From an uncultured Alistipes sp. (GTDB lineage Bacteria; Bacteroidota; Bacteroidia; Bacteroidales; Rikenellaceae): a DNA stretch of 26,449 nucleotides. Where the stretch lies: positions 1 to 26,449 of the forward strand of contig NZ_CABMQJ010000031.1 in NCBI RefSeq assembly GCF_902388705.1. The letters run 5' to 3'. This document shows positions 15,424 to 21,698 of the stretch, piece by piece; within the stretch, counting starts at the first letter, position 1, and every line of letters starts with the position of its first letter. The position numbers and the translations under genes were made by a program. The notes below the pieces were generated by a model. It did no database searches. It was not told where the DNA came from and saw nothing but the letters and a program-made list of their open reading frames with translations.

Positions 15424-16698
15424 CTAACCAACTTGTTTTAGTTCCAATAAATTTGCTTTTTCTATCTTTTCCTTTGCATAAGGCAACTTTACGGTAAACT
15501 TCCGCGTATCCGTCGAGGGGATGTCGAACATGGTGTCCATCATGATCGCCTCGCAAATCGAACGCAGGCCGCGGGCGCCGAGTTTGAACTCGACGGCCTT
15601 GTCCACGATGTAGTCCAGCACCGCGTCGTCGAACGCCAGTTTGACGCCGTCCAGCTCGAACAGGCGCTTGTACTGCTTGACGATGGCATTCTTCGGCTCG
15701 GTAAGAATCGAGCGCAGCGCCTGGCGCGAAAGGGGCTGCATATAGGTCAGCACCGGCAGGCGGCCCACCAGCTCGGGAATCAGTCCGAACGACTTCAAAT
15801 CCTGCGGCGTGATGTACTGCATCAGATTGCTGCGGTCGATGCGGTCGGCCATAAGCCGCCCGTAGCCCATGGCGCGGGTATTCAGGCGCTGGGCGATTTT
15901 CTTCTCCACGCCGTCGAACGCCCCGCCGCAGATGAACAGGATGTTGCGCGTATCGACCTGGATGAACTTCTGCTCGGGGTGCTTGCGCCCGCCCTGCGGC
16001 GGCACGTTGACCACCGTGCCCTCCAGTATCTTGAGCAGCGCCTGCTGCACGCCTTCGCCCGAAACGTCGCGCGTGATGGAGGGGTTGTCGCCCTTGCGGG
16101 CGATCTTGTCGATTTCGTCGATAAAGACGATGCCCCGCTCGGCCTGCGCCAGGTCGTAGTCGGCCACCTGCAACAGCCGCGAAAGGATGCTTTCGACATC
16201 CTCGCCCACGTAGCCCGCCTCGGTCAGCACCGTGGCGTCTACAATCGTGAAGGGCACTTTCAGCAGCTTGGCAATCGTGCGGGCCATCAGCGTTTTGCCC
16301 GTACCCGTGGGGCCCACGAGCACGATATTCGACTTGTCGATTTCCACCTCGTCGTCCTTGGGAGCGTAGAGCAGCCGCTTGTAATGGTTGTAGACAGCCA
16401 CCGACATGTAGCGCTTGGCGTCGTCCTGCCCGATGACGTATTGGTCGAGGAACTCCTTGATTTGCGCCGGTTTGAGCAGCTCCTCCATCTTGAGCGGAGC
16501 CGCCGGGGAGCGCCGCTGCTCGGTCGCCACGTCGTTCTCGACGATAATCCGGTAGCCGTTCTCGATACACTTGTTGCAGATGTTCGCGCCGTCCGCGCCC
16601 TGGAACATGATTTCCACGTCGCTGCGCTTGGCACCGCAGAACGAGCAGCAGTCGCCGCCCGTTCCGCCCCGATGGTTGTTGTTCTTGTTCTGCGCCAT
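15424..16698 (-). CDS. clpX: ATP-dependent Clp protease ATP-binding subunit ClpX
   Basis: This 424-residue AAA+ unfoldase recognises tagged proteins and feeds them to ClpP. The N-terminal zinc-binding domain uses C18, C21, C41 and C44. The AAA+ module has Walker A GPTGTGKT (129-136), pore loop GYVG (162-165), Walker B VFIDEID (191-197), and the conserved IPELVGRLPVL segment. The ClpP-docking loop, IGF in E. coli, appears here as MGYG (277-280). The ATG overlaps the clpP stop by one base (TAATG on the - strand), so translation is probably coupled and the two subunits are made together. No clear terminator follows; transketolase lies 130 bp downstream. Confidence 0.97.
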   Translation of the reverse strand: MAQNKNNNHRGGTGGDCCSFCGAKRSDVEIMFQGADGANICNKCIENGYRIIVENDVATEQRRSPAAPLKMEELLKPAQIKEFLDQYVIGQDDAKRYMSVAVYNHYKRLLYAPKDDEVEIDKSNIVLVGPTGTGKTLMARTIAKLLKVPFTIVDATVLTEAGYVGEDVESILSRLLQVADYDLAQAERGIVFIDEIDKIARKGDNPSITRDVSGEGVQQALLKILEGTVVNVPPQGGRKHPEQKFIQVDTRNILFICGGAFDGVEKKIAQRLNTRAMGYGRLMADRIDRSNLMQYITPQDLKSFGLIPELVGRLPVLTYMQPLSRQALRSILTEPKNAIVKQYKRLFELDGVKLAFDDAVLDYIVDKAVEFKLGARGLRSICEAIMMDTMFDIPSTDTRKFTVKLPYAKEKIEKANLLELKQVG

Positions 16699-17366
16699 TA
16701 CTTCTCCCGTTTAGAAAGCACCTCGTCGATCAGTCCGTAGTCTTTGGCTTCGCGCGCCGAGAGCCAGTAGTCGCGGTCGGCGTCCTTCTCGATTTTCTTG
16801 ACCGGAACGCCCGAGTGGGCCGAGAGTATCTCGTACAACTCGCGCTTGGTCTTCATCATCTCGCGGGCCGTGATTTCGATGTCCGAGGCCTGCCCCTGCG
16901 CACCGCCCAGCGGCTGGTGAATCATCACCCGCGAATGGGGCAGCGCCGAGCGCTTGCCTTTGGCGCCGGCCGTGAGCAGCACGGCGCCCATCGAAGCCGC
17001 CAGTCCGGTGCAGATGGTCGCCACGTCGGAGCTGACCAGCTGCATGGTGTCGTAGATGCCCAGTCCGGCCGAAACCGAACCGCCGGGCGAATTGACATAA
17101 ATCTGGATGTCCTTCTCCGGGTCGACCGACTCGAGGAAGAGCAACTGTGCCTGGATGATATTGGCCGCGTCGTCGTAAATCGGCGCGCCGAGGAAAATAA
17201 TGCGGTCCATCATCAGGCGCGAAAAGACATCCATCGTAGCGATGTTCAGCTGGCGCTCCTCGATGATCGTCGGCGACACGTAGGCCGCGCTGACCGACTG
17301 GAAGTCGTGCAGTTTCAGCGAACTGATTCCGCAATGCTTCCGTGCGTATTTTTCAAATTCTGACAT
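16698..17366 (-). CDS. clpP: ATP-dependent Clp protease proteolytic subunit
   Basis: This 222-residue serine protease subunit forms the double-heptamer chamber used by ClpX. The catalytic triad is visible: S125 in GLAASMGAVLL, H150 in SRVMIHQPLGG, and D199 in DADRDYWLS. The N-terminal 30 or so residues contain the region removed or ordered as the axial loop in other ClpPs. It overlaps clpX by one base at its 3' end. The 254-bp gap to the trigger factor gene contains a terminator, a promoter candidate, and a long inverted repeat whose near arm ends only 4 nt before the ATG, so expression may be controlled at the leader. Confidence 0.97.
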   Translation of the reverse strand: MSEFEKYARKHCGISSLKLHDFQSVSAAYVSPTIIEERQLNIATMDVFSRLMMDRIIFLGAPIYDDAANIIQAQLLFLESVDPEKDIQIYVNSPGGSVSAGLGIYDTMQLVSSDVATICTGLAASMGAVLLTAGAKGKRSALPHSRVMIHQPLGGAQGQASDIEITAREMMKTKRELYEILSAHSGVPVKKIEKDADRDYWLSAREAKDYGLIDEVLSKREK

Positions 17367-17370
17367 AACG

Positions 17371-17446
17371 AATGTGAGTCCGGCGAATTGAGGTTTTACA
17401 TACGATGCCGGGATTTTTCATACATGGAATTCGCCGGACTCGCATT
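17371..17446. repeat. Inverted repeat upstream of clpP start
   Basis: Arms 17371-17389 (AATGTGAGTCCGGCGAATT) and 17428-17446 match as inverted copies in 18 of 19 positions, with a 38-bp spacer. In the clpP mRNA this would form a long hairpin ending 4 nt before the start codon. It may be a leader regulatory structure or a small mobile repeat. Confidence 0.75.
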
Positions 17447-17478
17447 ACGGCGTTCGATGCCGCATTCCATATTTAAAA

Positions 17479-17507
17479 TCCCCCTCGGTTGCCCTTTGCC
17501 CGGGGGA
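17479..17507 (-). promoter_or_regulatory. GC hairpin in clpP leader
   Basis: TCCCCC (17479-17484) pairs with GGGGGA (17502-17507) around a 17-nt loop. On the - strand the stem is followed by TTTTAAAT. It resembles a weak attenuator within the predicted clpP leader. Confidence 0.3.
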
Positions 17508-17560
17508 GGTCTGCCGCCTCCCCGGCCGGCCGCATGGCCGCGGGCGAACTTTTTCCAAAC

Positions 17561-17595
17561 AAAAGGACTTTGCAAACATCACGCCTGCAAAGTCC
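17561..17595 (-). terminator. Terminator of trigger factor gene
   Basis: A perfect 10-bp stem (GGACTTTGCA 17565-17574 with TGCAAAGTCC 17586-17595) has an 11-nt loop and is followed on the - strand by TTTTGTTT. It lies 26 bp after the trigger factor stop. The -7 box of a promoter candidate touches its first arm. Confidence 0.75.
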
Positions 17596-17625
17596 AAAGA
17601 TACGCTTTTTTCGGAAATTCTTAAA
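17595..17625 (-). promoter_or_regulatory. Candidate clpP promoter at the end of tig
   Basis: On the - strand TTTA (17622-17625), a 19-bp spacer, and TATCTTTG (17595-17602) match the Bacteroidetes promoter well. The predicted start, near 17588, lies inside the first arm of the tig terminator, so transcripts from here could not form that hairpin. The clpP leader would be about 220 nt. Confidence 0.6.
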
Positions 17626-18946
17626 GCGCCTGGGCCATTTTAGCGAAATCGTCGGCAGATACGGCTTTTTCCGTCACCTTGATTTTCGATTTCACGTCTT
17701 CCACGACCTTCACCTCATAGAGCTTCTCGTAAATCTTCTGTCCCTGCTCCTTGTCCGCGAGAATCTTCTCGGCGTAGCCAGCGAGCATCTCCTCGGGGGC
17801 CGACGGCATGCCGTACTGCGCGAACTGGGACGCGGCCAGCGCCTTGGCCTCGGCCAAAGCCTCCTCCTTGCTCACGGAGATATTGTCCTGCTTGATGAAG
17901 TGCTTCTGGAGGTAGTTCCACGTGAACATTTTGAGGAACTGGTCGAAGTCCTTATCAATGTCCTCCATCGTGAACTTGCCCTCGTTAATCGTGTAGAGCC
18001 AGCGCTTGAGGAACTTTTCGGGCATCTTCAGGCCCGCTTTCTTCACGAGGTAGTCGCGCAACTGGAGCGTGAAGAGGTAATCGCTCTCGCGGGAGAGCTC
18101 CTGTCCGATGCGGCCGTCGACGAACTTGTCCAGTCCGGCCTCGTCCTTGACCTCACCGCCGGGGAACGCCGTCTTGAAGAACTCCTCGTTCAGCTCGGGC
18201 TCGGCGAACTTGCGGATTTTGGTGATTTCGAGCGAGAATTCGGGGTTGATGCCTTCCAGCTCGTTCTCCTTGACCTGCAGCACGGCGGCGCGCTGCGACG
18301 GGTTTTTGTAGAGTTCGTTGATGTTGACCTGGGTTTTGAAGCCGACTTTCTTGCCGATGAACGGTTTGCGCTCCTCCTCCGACATCGAAATCAGCCCCAC
18401 GTATGCGTCCGCTACGTTCATCTCGCCGTTGTCGAGCACGACCGACAGCGCCTCGTCCGAGGTCACCTTGTCGGCGTCGACCAGGCGGCCGTACTGGCGC
18501 AGGTAGTTGGCGCGGTAGTCGTCGTGCATCTTCTTGTCGACCTTGATCCGGTTGTAGGTCAGCTTATCCTTGTCCGAAAGTTCGAGCTTCACTTCGGGAG
18601 CCTCGCCGATTTCGAATATGAACTCGAATTGCGTGCCGTTCTCGAAATCGAAGTCGCCCTGCTCCTCCGAAGGAATCACGTCGCCCAGGTAGTCGATGTT
18701 CTCTTTCTGGAGATACTCGAACACGGCGTTCGACGCCGTGCGGTACGACTGTTCGGCCAGCACGCCCTTGCCGTACATCTTCTTGACCAGACCCATGGGC
18801 ACCATGCCGGGACGGAAGCCGGGAATGTTGGCTTTGCGCTTGTATTCGCGCAGCTCCTTCTCGACGGCCTGTCCGTAATCCTCCGCGCCCACCGTTACCT
18901 TGAGCAGCGAGTTGTTCTCTTCGCGTTGTTCTCTTACGATCTTCAT
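17621..18946 (-). CDS. tig: Trigger factor, ribosome-associated chaperone
   Basis: This 441-residue chaperone binds near the ribosomal exit tunnel and shields nascent chains. The N-terminal ribosome-binding domain (1-115) carries the signature loop as GFRPGMVP (43-50), where E. coli has GFRKGKVP. The middle region (about 150-245) corresponds to the PPIase domain but shows little of the FKBP signature, so isomerase activity is doubtful. The C-terminal helical arms (about 250-430) are rich in Lys, Glu and Ala, as expected. It lies upstream of clpP and clpX, the standard tig-clpP-clpX order. It has its own promoter at 18994-19023 and its own terminator. Confidence 0.95.
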   Translation of the reverse strand: MKIVREQREENNSLLKVTVGAEDYGQAVEKELREYKRKANIPGFRPGMVPMGLVKKMYGKGVLAEQSYRTASNAVFEYLQKENIDYLGDVIPSEEQGDFDFENGTQFEFIFEIGEAPEVKLELSDKDKLTYNRIKVDKKMHDDYRANYLRQYGRLVDADKVTSDEALSVVLDNGEMNVADAYVGLISMSEEERKPFIGKKVGFKTQVNINELYKNPSQRAAVLQVKENELEGINPEFSLEITKIRKFAEPELNEEFFKTAFPGGEVKDEAGLDKFVDGRIGQELSRESDYLFTLQLRDYLVKKAGLKMPEKFLKRWLYTINEGKFTMEDIDKDFDQFLKMFTWNYLQKHFIKQDNISVSKEEALAEAKALAASQFAQYGMPSAPEEMLAGYAEKILADKEQGQKIYEKLYEVKVVEDVKSKIKVTEKAVSADDFAKMAQAL

Positions 18947-18993
18947 AATGAATGGTTTCTATTTATTGTTGTCTTATTTGCGAAATCGGGTTG

Positions 18994-19023
18994 CAAAGAT
19001 AGCGATTTTCACGGAGAAACCAA
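18994..19023 (-). promoter_or_regulatory. Promoter of trigger factor gene
   Basis: On the - strand TTGG (19020-19023), an 18-bp spacer, and a perfect TATCTTTG (18994-19001) form a strong Bacteroidetes promoter. The predicted start, near 18987, gives a leader of about 40 nt. Confidence 0.7.
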
Positions 19024-19052
19024 CATTTTTACTAAAATATATGTATCCCGGC

Positions 19053-20378
19053 CTACTCTGCCGCCATATCGCGCAGGACGACGAACGTATATCCGTCCAA
19101 TTGCGCACGGTAAGCTTCGATGTGCGCCGCATCGACCGCAGCCTGCGACGGCGCAGCGACGGCCCCCAGCCGCTGCAGGTATGGCGCCGCGAGCGACGGC
19201 AGCAACTGCGATACGAAATAGCAGGCGTCGGCAAGCGCCGCATCGGTAAATTCCCGTTCGTAAACGGCCGTATATTTTTCCGCCAGGGCCAGCAGCCGCG
19301 CGTTGAAATTCACGTTGACCAGCATACCGCCGCCGCGCGGCGCCTGGCTCAACCCGACGATGTTGTCCGAGAGGGGTTCCGCCTCGCACTCCCCGCCGAG
19401 GCCGTCGACCAGCAGCGAAACGTCGCGGAACCAGAATCCCTCCTCCACAGGCATTTCGACCTCGAACGTCACCGTACGCCCCTCGGCGATTTTACGCACC
19501 TGCGCCCCTTCGCGCAAGGCGACATATTCGTAAATTTCGTCCCACGAGGCCACCCAGAGCGCATCGCTGCCCTCCCTGCCGTAAAGTCTGCAAACCTCTT
19601 CCAGCATCTCCGCGTAGCTCTCGTCGCCGCGGTGAATCGTCAGCCCCACCCAGTAAGGGTCGTCCGAAGCCGCCTGCGCAGCCAGTTCGGCCAACTTCTG
19701 CGCAGGCACCGAATTGTTGTTGCCGCCGTAGGTCTGTCCCGCGCGCAGGTCACCGCACCGATGCAGGTGAATGCGGGTCTGCCAGGCCAGGGAGTTGCGC
19801 GTAAAGCTTACCAGGCCGGATTGCCTCGCCGCCTCGACATAAGCCCTGTTACCATCGGGAAGCCCCATCACTTTCATCCGCAGCCCGAGTTTCTCGTAGA
19901 CTTTATCGTAATCGTCGTGCAGCCCCTGTGCGATGCGTGCAGGATCGGTCTTGCCGTAAACCCGCTCGTCGACATTGTGGAAAAGCATCGACACCCCGAA
20001 ATCGGAGAGCAGCCGCAGCTCCTCCCACGAGATATACTGGCTGTTCGAGCCCGTTTCGGAAAGTTCCTTGATAAAGGTGGCATTTTTTTCATTTCCCCAC
20101 GTAGGCCAGATAGAGCAGCTGAACCCGAAACGACGGTCGTTGCCGCAGCCGTCGGTCATCGCCAGCGGCCGGTCGGGAACACGGCCCGAGGTGGGAACGC
20201 CGCCCAAATGACAGAACTCCCTGTCGTCAAGCCACTTGGCATTGATTAAATTCCAGAAACGGGAAAAAGCCGTGACGTAGGAGTCGTCGCAGGTGAATGT
20301 AAAGGCGAAATGCTTGTCGTATTTGAGGGGCGCGAAGCGCAGCGAAACATCGTCGGCCGAAACGCCGTCCGGAAGCAC
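19053..20378 (-). CDS. Polysaccharide-deacetylase-like protein, 3' part of a frameshifted lipoprotein gene
   Basis: This reading frame (441 residues if begun at the GTG at 20378) continues a lipoprotein that starts at 20809 in another frame. It is open upstream to the C9 tract (20435-20443), where HTPGLTRASGDEKTIRLRFVL precedes the apparent start. FAFTFTCDDSYVTAF (24-38, with D31-D32) resembles the TFDD metal motif of NodB-type deacetylases. WEELRLLSDFGVSMLFHN resembles the following helix and His region, and WASWDEIYEY may be the end of the barrel. The last 130 or so residues look like a separate beta domain. A carbohydrate-active surface or periplasmic lipoprotein is likely, but the catalytic His pair is not clear, so enzymatic function is uncertain. 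A true independent start at 20378 is unlikely. Confidence 0.62.
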   Translation of the reverse strand: MLPDGVSADDVSLRFAPLKYDKHFAFTFTCDDSYVTAFSRFWNLINAKWLDDREFCHLGGVPTSGRVPDRPLAMTDGCGNDRRFGFSCSIWPTWGNEKNATFIKELSETGSNSQYISWEELRLLSDFGVSMLFHNVDERVYGKTDPARIAQGLHDDYDKVYEKLGLRMKVMGLPDGNRAYVEAARQSGLVSFTRNSLAWQTRIHLHRCGDLRAGQTYGGNNNSVPAQKLAELAAQAASDDPYWVGLTIHRGDESYAEMLEEVCRLYGREGSDALWVASWDEIYEYVALREGAQVRKIAEGRTVTFEVEMPVEEGFWFRDVSLLVDGLGGECEAEPLSDNIVGLSQAPRGGGMLVNVNFNARLLALAEKYTAVYEREFTDAALADACYFVSQLLPSLAAPYLQRLGAVAAPSQAAVDAAHIEAYRAQLDGYTFVVLRDMAAE

Positions 20379-20419
20379 GAAGCGCAGCCGGATGGTCTTT
20401 TCATCCCCGGAAGCCCGGG

Positions 20420-20809
20420 TCAGCCCCGGTGTATGGGGGGGGGAATTGCAGCCCTCGATGCCGCACAGTCGATGCTACCCGAAAAACCGACGGCATAGGT
20501 TCCCTGCCGGGGATAATCCGTTTTCCGGCCGAAGCGGACGTCCAGCCGGGCGCCGAAAGGAGCCATGACGCCGATCTCTTTCGTCCACGGCAGCGAGGCG
20601 ATCCGCTCGGTCTGCGTGCGGCCGTCGGCCCCGACGTAGGCGGCCTGCAGGGTAAACAGCGAAGTCAAATCCTTTCCGCCGTCGAAACGATAGATTACCG
20701 GCACGGTGCCATCCACCGTTTTGGGTTGCTTGGGAATCTTGATACAGGCGGTAAAGGCGACCGCCCCGCACAGTAACAGCAGGCACAGTCCGGGAAACAT
20801 TTTCTTCAT
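20420..20809 (-). CDS. 5' part of frameshifted lipoprotein gene
   Basis: This encodes a lipoprotein signal peptide (MKKMFPGLCLLLLCGAVAFTAC), with the Cys at 22, then about 105 residues of beta-rich sequence. The ATG at 20809 is preferred over a GTG one codon upstream. After GFSGSIDCAASRAAIPPP the frame runs through nine C (- strand) and stops at once (IHRG, stop). The other frame is closed by a TAG at about 20474-20476, so the shift must lie in the roughly 50 bp that include the C9 run. Seven or ten C would join it to the deacetylase-like frame, giving a protein of about 580 residues. This could be phase variation, a real null mutation or an assembly error. The promoter is at 20829-20836. Confidence 0.65.
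   Translation of the reverse strand: MKKMFPGLCLLLLCGAVAFTACIKIPKQPKTVDGTVPVIYRFDGGKDLTSLFTLQAAYVGADGRTQTERIASLPWTKEIGVMAPFGARLDVRFGRKTDYPRQGTYAVGFSGSIDCAASRAAIPPPIHRG
20435..20443. repeat. G9/C9 homopolymer inside a split gene
   Basis: Nine G on the + strand (nine C in the sense strand of the lipoprotein gene) mark the point where the reading frame is lost. Homopolymers of this length are prone to slip during replication and to sequencing errors. Confidence 0.9.
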
Positions 20810-20828
20810 CACAGACGCAAGGTTTGCG

Positions 20829-20836
20829 CAAAGATA
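20829..20836 (-). promoter_or_regulatory. -7 box of the split lipoprotein gene
   Basis: On the - strand TATCTTTG is a perfect -7 match. The predicted start, near 20822, leaves a leader of about 13 nt before the ATG at 20809. The upstream box is not clear. Confidence 0.5.
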
Positions 20837-20845
20837 GGCAAAAAA

Positions 20846-20877
20846 TTCGTCATATGGCGGGGTTTTTCGTATCTTTG
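20846..20877 (+). promoter_or_regulatory. Promoter of the glutaminyl-cyclase / metH / metF operon
   Basis: TTCG (20846-20849), a 20-bp spacer, and a perfect TATCTTTG (20870-20877) give a predicted start near 20884 and a leader of about 17 nt. It is divergent from the promoter of the split lipoprotein gene. No operator or riboswitch fits in this short leader. Confidence 0.7.
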
Positions 20878-20900
20878 CATCCGATGTTCAAAAAGAGAAA

Positions 20901-21692
20901 ATGAAAAAGTTCGCAAGCGTTCTGTTATCCGGGCTGCTGCTCGCCTCGTGCGGCGGAAACCAGGCCCGGGCCAAACGCCCCGAGGCTCCCGTCGAGCCGA
21001 AAGAATACACGTACAGCGTCCGTGCGGTGCATCCGCACCTCCAGACCAGCTACACGCAGGGACTGCAATACGCCGGCGGCCGGCTGTGGGAGGGTACGGG
21101 CCAGCACGGGCAGTCGGTCGTGCAGACCATCGATCTGGAAACGGGCCGCGCGGAGCTCTTCGCACGCCTGCCGCACGAGGAGTTCGGCGAGGGCATCACG
21201 CTGCTCGGCGACAAACTGTACCAACTGACGTGGCAGTCGAACAAGGCCTACGTCTACGACCTGAAAACAGGGAAGAAAATCAAGGAATTCCGCTACCCGG
21301 GCGAGGGCTGGGGCCTTACCACCGACGGCGAGAAGCTCTACATGTCCGACGGCACGCCCAACATCTACACGGTCGACCCCGCAACGTTCAAGCGCGAAAA
21401 GCGCACGACGGTGACCTACAAGGGGATGGCGATAAACTTCCTCAACGAGCTGGAGTGGATCGACGGCAAGCTGTGGGCCAACGTCTACACCACCGACCAA
21501 ATCGTCATCATCGACCCCGCGACGGGCGTCGTGGAGGGGGTCGTCGACCTGGCGGGCATCCTTCCCGAGGAGGAGATCACGCCGGCGACCGACGTGCTGA
21601 ACGGCATCGCCTACGATGCCGCCGGGAAACGCATTTTCGTGACGGGCAAGAACTGGAGCAAACTCTTCGAAATCGAAATCATAGAGAAGTAA
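20901..21692 (+). CDS. Glutaminyl-peptide cyclotransferase-like lipoprotein
   Basis: This 263-residue protein has a lipoprotein signal (MKKFASVLLSGLLLASC, Cys 17). The mature part is a five-bladed propeller of the plant-type glutamine cyclotransferase family (PF05096), with its usual string of motifs: YTQGLQY, LWEGTGQHGQS, GEGITLLGDKLYQLTW, GWGLTTDGEKLYMSDGT, LNELEWIDGKLWANVY, IDPATGVVEGVVDL and LNGIAYDAAGKRIFVTGK. Family members convert N-terminal Gln to pyroglutamate on exported proteins or peptides. The protein would act in the periplasm or on the outer membrane. It lies 6 bp before metH and shares the only visible promoter, so it is probably the first gene of the methionine operon, an unexpected pairing. 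Confidence 0.92.
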   Translation: MKKFASVLLSGLLLASCGGNQARAKRPEAPVEPKEYTYSVRAVHPHLQTSYTQGLQYAGGRLWEGTGQHGQSVVQTIDLETGRAELFARLPHEEFGEGITLLGDKLYQLTWQSNKAYVYDLKTGKKIKEFRYPGEGWGLTTDGEKLYMSDGTPNIYTVDPATFKREKRTTVTYKGMAINFLNELEWIDGKLWANVYTTDQIVIIDPATGVVEGVVDLAGILPEEEITPATDVLNGIAYDAAGKRIFVTGKNWSKLFEIEIIEK

Positions 21693-21698
21693 AAACAC

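Noticed and set aside
20378..20378. GTG at 20378 as the true start of an independent deacetylase-like gene
   Set aside because: The frame is open further upstream to the C9 tract, there is no promoter or signal peptide at this GTG, and the upstream lipoprotein half lacks its remaining domain, which fits a frameshift better.
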